Origin: a virus
IMG/VR virus record: IMGVR_UViG_3300023281_001520
Location: 1 to 42,141 of that record
Direction: 5' to 3' (one strand)
DNA length: 42,141 nt
The position numbers and the translations under genes are program-made. This document shows, piece after piece, positions 1 to 5,770 of this stretch. Positions within the stretch are counted from its first letter, which is position 1. Every line of letters starts with the position of its first letter. The notes under the pieces are model-generated. The model did not search any database and was not told where the DNA came from. It worked only from the letters and a program-made list of their open reading frames with translations.

Positions 1-230
1 GTATATCATTCAAAATCCAAGACGGCCCTATCAAAGAAAACGGCGTGAACGGCTGTCAGGTGGATACCTTGATTCATGCGGCTAAGATTATCATTGATGG
101 TCTAGACAAGAAATTCCCTTGCATGGAAAACAAAATGGCATCGCATGGTTTGCAATCCGCATTGTGGGCATTAGAAAGCCGAAAGGCTAATCGAGAAGCT
201 AGAGGCGTAGAGGGGACTAGCGAGGCATGA
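1..230 (+). CDS. Acb2/Tad1-type hairpin protein, 5' truncated by window edge
   Basis: The open frame runs in from the left edge (codons in frame with position 3) and ends at the TGA at 228-230. The visible part reads DGPIKENGVNGCQ, then FPCMENKMASHGLQSALWAL, and ends in NREARGVEGTSEA. From memory, a conserved GPIKEVGVNG...PCRENALA.TKLEEALMWL...REARGVEGT pattern marks the phage family now grouped as the Acb2/Tad1 hairpin domain. Acb2 and Tad1 are phage proteins that bind cyclic oligonucleotide or gcADPR signals and so blunt CBASS and Thoeris defences. A GTG at 45 lies inside the conserved block, so it is unlikely to be the true start, which must be outside the window. The stop overlaps the ATG of the next gene. 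Family membership is recognised by motif only. Whether this copy binds a nucleotide is inference. Confidence 0.75.
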   Translation, partial: ISFKIQDGPIKENGVNGCQVDTLIHAAKIIIDGLDKKFPCMENKMASHGLQSALWALESRKANREARGVEGTSEA

Positions 231-397
231 ATAACGATTTGATGGGCATATTATTCTTGGCGATGAATTTATTTTCCCTACTTGTCGGCGCAAGACTTGA
301 GCGCAATCGATGGGAAAGCAAATCGGATCAACCACAAATGGTGTCAACTTCTACCGGGCTTTACATTGTTAAAAGGGATGTGAGATTTAAGGACTAG
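227..397 (+). CDS. small single-pass membrane protein
   Basis: 56 aa. The ATG at 227 overlaps the upstream stop (ATGA), and GAGGGGACTAGCGAGG lies just ahead. Residues 5-21 (LMGILFLAMNLFSLLVGA) form one hydrophobic helix, followed by a basic/polar tail (RLERNRWESK). The function is not recognised. Tight coupling to the sponge-like gene suggests co-expression. It ends with GGACTAG, the same heptamer seen at several early gene starts, here as part of the coding end. Confidence 0.6.
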   Translation: MNNDLMGILFLAMNLFSLLVGARLERNRWESKSDQPQMVSTSTGLYIVKRDVRFKD

Positions 398-455
398 GCA
401 TTTATAAACTTTATGGGGATTTGAAAGTAGTGAATTATTTAAGAGGGGACTAGCA

Positions 456-572
456 ATGTATAAGTTCTTAAATCGGCTTTACCGGGCTTATTGGATTGGC
501 TGGACAAATCACCAAAGAAACCTAGCCAGCTTGAAGAGGAATAAAAAATACAGCCCTTGGATGGGCTCATGA
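456..572 (+). CDS. basic aromatic microprotein
   Basis: 38 aa, starting MYKFLNRLYRAYWIGW, rich in Arg, Lys and aromatics, with no cysteines. The start is chosen by a strong Shine-Dalgarno, AAGAGGGGACTAGCA, two bases before ATG. This is one of the GGACTAG sites. Function unknown. It is too short for confident homology, and the ribosome-binding site is the main support. Confidence 0.5.
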   Translation: MYKFLNRLYRAYWIGWTNHQRNLASLKRNKKYSPWMGS

Positions 573-584
573 AAGAGGAACAAA

Positions 585-800
585 ATGGCCAACATATTCG
601 AAAAAATCCCCACGCTAAACTGGGAGGAATTAAATGGAAAATCTCTACAGATACACACATCAAAAGATACAGATGAGCTCATGGTGTTTGGGGTCGAAGT
701 GACAACCGGAAAGGCCTACCTATTGGCTTGCGATCGTATTAAAAATAAACTGACTAGAACGCCAGAACCATATGATGGTGATCCATTAAGAAAGAGATGA
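585..800 (+). CDS. small hypothetical phage protein
   Basis: 71 aa, preceded by GAAAGAGGAACAAA. The predicted fold is a mixed alpha/beta miniprotein (LMVFGVEVTTGKAYLLACDRIKNK). It ends in PLRKR. Its last codons and the next start lie inside a 16-bp sequence that is repeated exactly at the next gene junction (964-979). No family is recognised. It belongs to the early small-gene train. Confidence 0.6.
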   Translation: MANIFEKIPTLNWEELNGKSLQIHTSKDTDELMVFGVEVTTGKAYLLACDRIKNKLTRTPEPYDGDPLRKR

Positions 801-979
801 ATATGGGACTAATACCACCGAAACCTCCGATGACCCCAGCAGAGATTAGACGCCGAACACAGCAGCTAAAGATACCACACCATCCAGTTGAGCCGGTAGT
901 TCTGAACAAACCATTCTCATTCAAACTACAAGTGGCCAAGGCCGTTAGATGGATTCTTAAGGGATTAAGAAAGAGATGA
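797..979 (+). CDS. small proline-rich N-terminus, basic C-terminus protein
   Basis: 60 aa. The ATG overlaps the upstream stop by four bases (ATGA), indicating translational coupling. The N-terminus is proline-rich (GLIPPKPPMTP) and the C-terminal helix is basic (AVRWILKGLRKR). No family is recognised. An antisense reading frame of similar length exists (754-939), but coupling, the repeated junction and the Shine-Dalgarno AAAGAG favour this strand. Confidence 0.5.
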   Translation: MNMGLIPPKPPMTPAEIRRRTQQLKIPHHPVEPVVLNKPFSFKLQVAKAVRWILKGLRKR

Positions 980-1080
980 TGATTGACTCTTTGATGCTTT
1001 GGAACTGTTTAATTATGCTTACAGGTTATTGTATAGGCTTTTTATTGGGTTATTTATCTGGAAGGCTTGAAAGAAAATGA
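976..1080 (+). CDS. membrane microprotein
   Basis: 34 aa (MMIDSLMLWNCLIMLTGYCI, then GFLLGYLSGRLERK). Almost the whole chain is one transmembrane helix followed by a positive tail, so an N-out or signal-anchor orientation is likely. The ATG at 976 overlaps the previous stop and its own stop overlaps the next ATG at 1077. It shares the tail pattern GARLER/SGRLER with the 56-aa membrane protein at 227-397, hinting at a common origin or role. Function unknown. Confidence 0.5.
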   Translation: MMIDSLMLWNCLIMLTGYCIGFLLGYLSGRLERK

Positions 1081-1301
1081 TTAAGAAATACCTGATATTC
1101 GCATACGACGACCATTACCCTGACGGGGGAGTATGTGATTTTTACAAGTCAGTAGACAGTCTGGACGAAGCTCAAGAGATAGCAGAAAGCCTGACATTTG
1201 ATAATATCGATATCGTAGAACACTCAACAATGAAGCTTATTAAATCAATTGATGTCTACGAACTCAATCGCCAAAAGGCCATCAAAAATGGCCTACGATA
1301 A
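1077..1301 (+). CDS. small alpha/beta hypothetical protein
   Basis: 74 aa. It begins MIKKYLIFAYDDHYPDGGVCDFY and has a DxLDEAQEIAESL helix and a beta strand NIDIVEH, an arrangement common in small phage proteins of unknown role that present a beta-alpha-beta fold. The start overlaps the upstream stop (ATGA). The function is not recognised. Confidence 0.65.
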   Translation: MIKKYLIFAYDDHYPDGGVCDFYKSVDSLDEAQEIAESLTFDNIDIVEHSTMKLIKSIDVYELNRQKAIKNGLR

Positions 1302-1322
1302 TACAAACGAAGGTTAAGAAAT

Positions 1323-1556
1323 ATGAAGCCAGAACTTAGAGAGACAGTTAAAAGGGCTACGTTTGAAATATTAGATGCTTTAGACAAAGAAGGGATGATG
1401 CTTGATGAATTTTGTGAAGCATTAGTATGTATCAACACAACTATGGTAGCGCATGTCTTTAGGGGAGACAGTGCAGGCAGATCCCCTCAAACATTTCTCG
1501 ACAAGGTTTTAATACCAATACTTAGGAACCATACGGGAATATTGAAAGGTGACTGA
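1323..1556 (+). CDS. small helical hypothetical protein
   Basis: 77 aa with Shine-Dalgarno AAGGTTAAGAA. It is mostly helical (RETVKRATFEILDALDKEGMM...) with a C-terminal TFLDKVLIPILRNHTGIL. The layout of a helix, a loop GDSAGRSP and a helix resembles a compact DNA- or protein-binding helical bundle, but no family is recognised. The stop TGATG overlaps the next start. Confidence 0.6.
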   Translation: MKPELRETVKRATFEILDALDKEGMMLDEFCEALVCINTTMVAHVFRGDSAGRSPQTFLDKVLIPILRNHTGILKGD

Positions 1557-1771
1557 TGAAGCCAACGAGGAAAAAAACCTTCTACCTAAATTTCTGTCGT
1601 AAACATCAGCACAGGGATGGGTATGTAAAGATACTAGCGCCGTCATACGATGCGGCTTATATGGTAGTAGTAGCTAAGTTTAATATGGATTGGCAGCAGA
1701 TAACTGAAGAAGATAAATTTAACAAGGCCAAGTTCTCTAAAGGGGAAATCATGGTCGTGGAGGTTGGTTAA
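1556..1771 (+). CDS. small hypothetical protein
   Basis: 71 aa. The ATG shares its A with the preceding TGA. It is basic at the N-terminus (MKPTRKKTFYLNFCRKHQHR) and then alternating beta/helix (GYVKILAPSYDAAYMVVVAKF), reminiscent of small beta-alpha-beta phage proteins that resemble single-domain RNA- or DNA-binding folds. No definite family. Confidence 0.6.
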   Translation: MKPTRKKTFYLNFCRKHQHRDGYVKILAPSYDAAYMVVVAKFNMDWQQITEEDKFNKAKFSKGEIMVVEVG

Positions 1772-1924
1772 ATGAAAAAAGGACAAAAAGGAAACCAAAT
1801 GGGAATTGTAATTTGCGGCTGTGGTGGAACCTGCAAATTCCAAGGGGACGTTGGCGAGATTGACGAATGGAAGTGCAAAGAATGTGGTACTGTTTATGGA
1901 TTAGCGAAGAAAGAGGGTAAATGA
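1772..1924 (+). CDS. zinc-ribbon miniprotein
   Basis: 50 aa. Cysteines at CGCGGTC and CKECG form two knuckles (C-G-C...C and CxxC) separated by about 14 residues, consistent with a single zinc ribbon. The N-terminus is lysine- and glycine-rich. Small ribbons of this type in phages commonly bind nucleic acid or the host RNA polymerase, but which applies here cannot be told. The stop overlaps the next start (ATGATG). Confidence 0.55.
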   Translation: MKKGQKGNQMGIVICGCGGTCKFQGDVGEIDEWKCKECGTVYGLAKKEGK

Positions 1925-2082
1925 TGGATGACCACATAACAAAGCTTTTTAATAGATACTCGGCAGCTATGAACCGATGGGAAATAGCATTTAATGCCAA
2001 TAACGGCAACATGAGCAAGATAGAGAGAAACCTTTCTAGGAAAGCATATTCGGCCTACCATGAATGGAAAACTGCGCTGTGA
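1921..2082 (+). CDS. small helical hypothetical protein
   Basis: 53 aa (MMDDHITKLFNRYSAAMNRW...), mostly amphipathic helix with charged ends and no cysteines. Start candidates are ATG 1921 and ATG 1924. The first overlaps the preceding stop and follows GAAAGAGGGTAA. Function unknown. It is coupled to the next membrane protein through a GTGA overlap. Confidence 0.5.
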   Translation: MMDDHITKLFNRYSAAMNRWEIAFNANNGNMSKIERNLSRKAYSAYHEWKTAL

Positions 2083-2237
2083 TAAGCCATCATTGGAGGC
2101 ATTTTGCATTGCAGTTAATTTTCGGCGGTGCATGGTTATTGTGGGGATACCCTTGGGGGAATTTGGCAAATGCTTTTTTGGTTTGTTGGTTGATGGTTTC
2201 TTTGGGGGATTTCATGCAGAGGAAAATTGATAAATGA
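2079..2237 (+). CDS. small hydrophobic membrane protein, GTG start
   Basis: 52 aa, starting at a GTG that overlaps the upstream stop (GTGA). Two hydrophobic stretches are visible, FALQLIFGGAWLLWGYPW and NAFLVCWLMVSLGDF, so one or two membrane helices are likely. The tail MQRKIDK is basic. Size and topology would also fit a small class II holin, but it lies far from the endolysin, so I leave it unassigned. The stop overlaps the next ATG (AAATGAATG). Confidence 0.5.
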   Translation: MISHHWRHFALQLIFGGAWLLWGYPWGNLANAFLVCWLMVSLGDFMQRKIDK

Positions 2238-2401
2238 ATGAGATTCAAACAGTTAAAGCTACCGTAAGATGGATTTGCCCCAGTTGCCATTCTCATAATG
2301 AGGGCAAGACTAGATATGGGGTTTTTACTAACTTCGTTCATTGCCCCTATTGCAAAACAAAATCAATTGTGAGCACAGAAGAGGAAGAGGAAAATGTATA
2401 A
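2234..2401 (+). CDS. zinc-ribbon miniprotein
   Basis: 55 aa. Two knuckles, WICPSCHSHN and VHCPYCKTK, are spaced by about 20 residues, a clear CxxC...CxxC zinc ribbon. The C-terminus is an acidic EEEEE tail. The start overlaps the previous stop and the end overlaps the nuclease start at 2394. It may bind nucleic acid or protein; its role is not known. Confidence 0.65.
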   Translation: MNEIQTVKATVRWICPSCHSHNEGKTRYGVFTNFVHCPYCKTKSIVSTEEEEENV

Positions 2402-2765
2402 CTATAAATGTAAAGTCGTGCGAGTCGTAGACGGCGACACAATCGACGTAGATATAGATTTGGGGCTAGATGTCACTCTGAGGAAGCAACGGCTTAGGCT
2501 GGCAGATATAGACGCCCCAGAGCGATACCATGAAGATGGGGATAGGGCCACAACATGGCTAAGGCACAAGCTCTTTTTTAGGGAAAAATTAGAAGATGAG
2601 GGGGTATGTTATATTCAGACATATAAAAAAGGTAGTTTTGGCCGGTATCTTGCTACAATCTGGCTAACAGAGGATGACTATGATGGGAACCTAATATCAA
2701 CTACTTTAAATGATATGATGGTTAAAGAAGGCTACGCCGTCCCATACGTCAAAAGAAAGACTTAG
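2394..2765 (+). CDS. staphylococcal-nuclease-fold (SNase) endonuclease
   Basis: 123 aa, close to the size of a minimal SNase domain. The family signatures are in order: CKVVRVVDGDTIDVDIDLGL (first strands and Ca2+-binding Asp), LRLADIDAPE (catalytic Arg and the acidic DxxDAPE loop), and KGSFGRYLATIW (second catalytic Arg before the beta strand). There is no signal peptide, so it probably acts on DNA or RNA in the cytoplasm, for example in host DNA breakdown or nucleotide scavenging. It sits at the end of the small early gene train and starts eight bases before the preceding stop. Family assignment is firm. The target is inference. Confidence 0.88.
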   Translation: MYNYKCKVVRVVDGDTIDVDIDLGLDVTLRKQRLRLADIDAPERYHEDGDRATTWLRHKLFFREKLEDEGVCYIQTYKKGSFGRYLATIWLTEDDYDGNLISTTLNDMMVKEGYAVPYVKRKT

Positions 2766-3008
2766 ATGAAACAGAAGCAGGAAAATAAGCCCCAGATCAA
2801 AACAACACGGAGCAAAAGAGGATCATACCACGTAGTCAATATAGAACACTTACCAACGGGTATAAAAGTGGAAGGGGAGGGGAAGGTTTTCTATCGCTTG
2901 AAGCTGGATCTCATATCGGAGCTTAATAAGCTAATTGCGGATAGCGGGTACAAGATGATTAAAGAACTTGCTAGCCCAGACGAAATCAAATCGAAGTTGC
3001 ATAGCTAA
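2766..3008 (+). CDS. release-factor-like miniprotein (RF-1 core without GGQ), tentative
   Basis: 80 aa, immediately after the nuclease stop. The central segment VVNIEHLPTGIKVEGEGKVF resembles the VRITHIPTGI-V strand-turn region of bacterial class I release factors, followed by a helix (LDLISELNKLIADSG) where those proteins have their RSQ..NK..A helix. The catalytic GGQ and its flanking loop are absent. Phages carry several small RF-1-like proteins of unknown role. The similarity is short and I rate it weak. The last 78 bases overlap, in antisense, the end of the HAD-like gene. Confidence 0.45.
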   Translation: MKQKQENKPQIKTTRSKRGSYHVVNIEHLPTGIKVEGEGKVFYRLKLDLISELNKLIADSGYKMIKELASPDEIKSKLHS

Positions 3009-3410
3009 GTCAAAATCGGTTGATACTTGACCAACTATCAAGCAATCCCTATTCTTCAGCCCCTTTTCTTGGACAGGGTGAGTGATAACTCTAACATCGG
3101 TGGAATATTTGCAGACCATCGAAGACCAATAGATATCATCGAATCTACCGGGTCCTAGAAGGCTATTAGTTTTTTGGAAGCCTAGCATAAGGTCTTCAGG
3201 AACAAAGTTTTTTTTCTCGCCAAGGTCGATTTGATGACTAAGGCCAATAACATTGTATCCATGGCGTTGCAGGCTTATCATTATGGGTCTTCGCCCAGGC
3301 ACTAGCTCAATATCAGACGGCCCAATTATGTGAGACTTATTAAATCTTGATCGACGAATTGAGTTATCCATATTTATAAAAATAGTTTTTTTACGTCGAT
3401 AGATACTCAT
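2931..3410 (-). CDS. HAD-fold protein with degenerate active site (pseudophosphatase-like)
   Basis: 159 aa on the minus strand. The start at 3410 is chosen because it overlaps the upstream stop (TAATG), although an in-frame ATG exists at 3446. The chain follows class III HAD phosphatases of the HisB-N/GmhB/polynucleotide-phosphatase type: TIFINMDNSIRRS (motif I), GPSDIELVPG, HGYNVIGLSHQ (motif II, Ser58), and GQVSTDFDLAM...FVWASKFF (motif IV). Motif I normally reads DxDGT; here it is N13-M-D15-N-S, so the nucleophilic aspartate is asparagine. In motif IV the first Asp is Gln128 and Asp132 remains. No clear motif III lysine is seen. The fold call is by motif order. Loss of phosphatase activity is inference. 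A binding role is possible. Confidence 0.6.
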   Translation of the reverse strand: MSIYRRKKTIFINMDNSIRRSRFNKSHIIGPSDIELVPGRRPIMISLQRHGYNVIGLSHQIDLGEKKNFVPEDLMLGFQKTNSLLGPGRFDDIYWSSMVCKYSTDVRVITHPVQEKGLKNRDCLIVGQVSTDFDLAMQLRFDFVWASKFFNHLVPAIRN

Positions 3411-3658
3411 TAATACCCTTGGTATAGTTTCTTGCACTTCACACAAGCCTTTGCTTTTATCTTAACCCCATTCTTTAAATATGTAGTTCCAACTGTGATG
3501 ACTTCATGATCGCACATGATTTGCTTAAAAATGATATATGTCACTGCAAATGGGTATACTGTTACCATTGTAACAAAATACATAAATCCTTTCTCTTTTT
3601 TAGTTCTTGGCTTGAATTTACTGTCATTTGGAAAATGAAATACGTTGCTATTGTCCAT
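3410..3658 (-). CDS. membrane protein with C-terminal zinc knuckle
   Basis: 82 aa. The start at 3658 is chosen over 3700 because GAAGGTGAC sits four bases upstream. A polar basic N-terminus (about 25 aa) is followed by one transmembrane segment (FMYFVTMVTVYPFAVTYIIF, about 26-45), then a C-terminal CDH...KACVKCKKLY element that could bind zinc through Cys/His/Cys/Cys. The stop overlaps the start of the HAD-like gene, so the two are translationally coupled. No family recognised. Confidence 0.55.
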   Translation of the reverse strand: MDNSNVFHFPNDSKFKPRTKKEKGFMYFVTMVTVYPFAVTYIIFKQIMCDHEVITVGTTYLKNGVKIKAKACVKCKKLYQGY

Positions 3659-3845
3659 AAAAGTCACCTTCTTTAAAAGTTTTGAAATCTTCTCGTTCAT
3701 ACTCCCTCACGATGTATTTTAGGTCTACAAGAAAGTTACCATTTCTCGATGTAGATATTATTCGGCCAATATATTTATAAAACGTATCGTTCTTTTTGGT
3801 GATTAAAACTTTATCACCCGGCTTTATGAACGTATAATCTAACAT
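3648..3845 (-). CDS. small beta-rich (SH3/KOW-like) protein
   Basis: 65 aa. The pattern FIKPGDKVLITKKNDTFYKYIGRIIS...NGNFLVDL looks like a small SH3/KOW-type barrel (PGDKV..I, GRI.S..NG.FLV), a common shape in phage accessory proteins. It is the first gene of the three-gene minus-strand cassette. It overlaps the following gene by 11 bases and its start codon lies against the divergent cassette. The predicted promoter for that divergent cassette sits inside its first codons. Function unknown. Confidence 0.5.
   Translation of the reverse strand: MLDYTFIKPGDKVLITKKNDTFYKYIGRIISTSRNGNFLVDLKYIVREYEREDFKTFKEGDFYGQ
3811..3838 (+). promoter_or_regulatory. sigma70-like promoter for the lipoprotein cassette
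   Basis: TTATCA (3811-3816), a 16-base spacer, and a perfect TATAAT (3833-3838). Transcription would begin near 3845, about 25 bases upstream of the coiled-coil gene start at 3871. It lies inside the 5' end of the divergent 65-aa gene. Evidence is by consensus match only. Confidence 0.5.
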
Positions 3846-3870
3846 GATTTACTCACACGTCGGAGGTTTT

Positions 3871-4233
3871 ATGAGTTGGGAGCTATTTAATCCTTTTCAG
3901 CGATTGTTTTGCTGTATCTCAGTTTTAATATTAATTTCTCAAGGGGCGGTTATATACACCCAACATTATAACAAAAAGGAGATTAGCTTCTCTTGTCCTA
4001 AAATCCCTCCTCAACCGAGGCCCAGAAAGGTTGATCTATCCGGCTTGAAGAAGATTAGCTTGAAGATTGATGCAGTCCTTAAGAGCAATAAAAATCTGAG
4101 TCGAATACTTAAAGATCAAAAGAAGCTAGATAGAATTACAAAGGATCATAAGAAGCTAGATAAAATCATCAAGAACCAATGGAAAGTTGATCGAATAATA
4201 CAAAGGCTCGATACATGGGGTGTAGAAAAATAG
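3871..4233 (+). CDS. membrane-anchored coiled-coil protein (spanin-like topology)
   Basis: 120 aa. The start at 3871 is chosen over 3844 because CGGAGG lies four bases upstream. It has an N-terminal transmembrane segment (LFCCISVLILISQGAVIY), a short proline-rich stretch (CPKIPPQPRPRKVDL), then about 70 residues of charged helix with a ten-residue beat (RILKDQKKLD, RITKDHKKLD, KIIKNQWKVD). An N-in/C-out periplasmic coiled coil is the topology of phage inner-membrane spanins, and a small lipoprotein gene lies downstream. Two cytochrome genes lie between, however, and the endolysin is 30 kb away, so spanin is one hypothesis only. It could equally be a tether for the cytochrome lipoproteins. Confidence 0.5.
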   Translation: MSWELFNPFQRLFCCISVLILISQGAVIYTQHYNKKEISFSCPKIPPQPRPRKVDLSGLKKISLKIDAVLKSNKNLSRILKDQKKLDRITKDHKKLDKIIKNQWKVDRIIQRLDTWGVEK

Positions 4234-4300
4234 ATATACTGAATACTAAATTGTTATGATATTCCTATAACTACATTAAAACTATGGATGTGAGGGGACA

Positions 4301-5758
4301 ATGAGAACAAAGTTAATCTCTTGGTTTGCTGTTAATTATATTTTGGGCTTTATTCTAGCCTTGTCATTATCATGTGAGAAAGAAAAAACTCGTGTGACTG
4401 ATGATGGGCAAACACAGTTCCCAGTACCATCAAGGCCAGTTCCTCCGCCCGTTGATAATAACCCGGATTTCGTAGCTTTCGACAACTTAGAATCAAACTT
4501 GTTGTTGGATATGAACACGATACCAAGTCAAGACAGGACATCGACTAGGTATCTAATTCTTTGTGATAAATTTAACGAGAAGACGGGTAATATTGGGGTA
4601 TATGCTGGCGGGGTCAATAAAGCACTGAACCATTTAAGCTGGGAACGGGATATAAAAAACACAATTGCCGCAGATCCTAACTCTTGTATCTTTCGCTTAA
4701 ATCTTGATGACTACGATCTAACGGCGCAGGATTGGAGGCTGATTGAAAGATCTGACCCCTTCAAGCTGGAAAGTTTTACTACAAGAGGGCTTCTCTTGAA
4801 GCAGTTGAGTCAAACGGCCCGATTATGGATACACGCCCATAATTTTATCAACGTATCTCATAACAACGATACCTATTATCAACTGTTAGATATCCCAAAC
4901 ACAGTATTAGGTTTTCAAGAGCTATTCGGGGTCAATAACCAAGCCGACTTTGACAACTTTGACAACGATCTATTCCTATTAGGCTTTTTTGGCTCACCTA
5001 TAAGCCTTCAGAAGAATCGGTTACTTCAGAGGAATGACGGGGACGATGGCCCAGTATGGTCAACTTTTGATACATTAGTTGATGGAGCTGTAAACGCCCA
5101 AAAAAATCTATTCGAAAACCCTTTTCCTCTAGCGGCTAGATCCCGCAGGGTCTTCGTAGCGGATGGATCGGAATATATAGCAACGCTGCCAAATGGGCTT
5201 CATGCTTATGCTCTATTCGATGCTAACGACCAAATTATCACGGAGGCCCCGCTTAATTTGGTTATTGATATTAATAACGGCAATCTTGATCCTACGATCA
5301 GAAATAGCCTTAGCTGCATGAAATGCCACAGATCTGGGGCACTTGCCGCAGACGATCAGATAAGAGATCATATTGCCGGTAACTCTTCTTTCGGCGCTCT
5401 CGATTCGCAGTTAGGCCAAGCATACTTTAGGAGCCCTGGTGCTAATGCTGCAATTTTTAGGCAGGATCAAGCTAGGTATAAGGAATCTATGGAGAGGATA
5501 GGTATAAATACGAGCGATGATGATCCAGTAAATCTTTTGACAAATACGCTTAGAAACGAATGGAGCGTTAAGCAGGCTGCTAGTTTCTATTTCCTTAAAG
5601 ATGAAGAATTTATAGAGTGCTTAGAAGGCAGCGCAGACGCTAAAGAACAGATCGGTCAATTATTAAATGGTGGGACTGTATCGTTTGACCAAATGGTAGC
5701 TACTAACCCGATTCTAATTCGGGATTGTAATTTATTTCAAGACGATATTAACGGATAA
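4301..5758 (+). CDS. monoheme c-type cytochrome lipoprotein
   Basis: 485 aa with Shine-Dalgarno GTGAGGGGACA. A lipoprotein signal (hydrophobic to ALSLSC25, then EKEK) predicts export and lipidation. A heme-attachment motif C339-M-K-C342-H343 is present. Around it the sequence matches a cellular family I recall as c-type cytochrome domain proteins of Planctomycetes and Myxococcota: an ADGSEYIATLPNGLHAYALF strand block, then LVIDI, then NSLSCMKCHRSGALAADDQI. Heme would be attached outside the cytoplasm by the host Ccm or Ccs system. The role (electron transfer, peroxide handling, surface masking) is unknown. It is the first gene of a cytochrome pair and 13 bases upstream of the second. A complete non-virion-like lipoprotein cytochrome in a phage is unusual. 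Confidence 0.75.
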   Translation: MRTKLISWFAVNYILGFILALSLSCEKEKTRVTDDGQTQFPVPSRPVPPPVDNNPDFVAFDNLESNLLLDMNTIPSQDRTSTRYLILCDKFNEKTGNIGVYAGGVNKALNHLSWERDIKNTIAADPNSCIFRLNLDDYDLTAQDWRLIERSDPFKLESFTTRGLLLKQLSQTARLWIHAHNFINVSHNNDTYYQLLDIPNTVLGFQELFGVNNQADFDNFDNDLFLLGFFGSPISLQKNRLLQRNDGDDGPVWSTFDTLVDGAVNAQKNLFENPFPLAARSRRVFVADGSEYIATLPNGLHAYALFDANDQIITEAPLNLVIDINNGNLDPTIRNSLSCMKCHRSGALAADDQIRDHIAGNSSFGALDSQLGQAYFRSPGANAAIFRQDQARYKESMERIGINTSDDDPVNLLTNTLRNEWSVKQAASFYFLKDEEFIECLEGSADAKEQIGQLLNGGTVSFDQMVATNPILIRDCNLFQDDING

Positions 5759-5770
5759 GGAGAGTAAAAA

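Noticed and set aside
3410-3446. Upstream ATG extension of the HAD-like gene
   Set aside because: Start at 3410 overlaps the previous stop (TAATG) and places motif I at the expected distance from the N-terminus.
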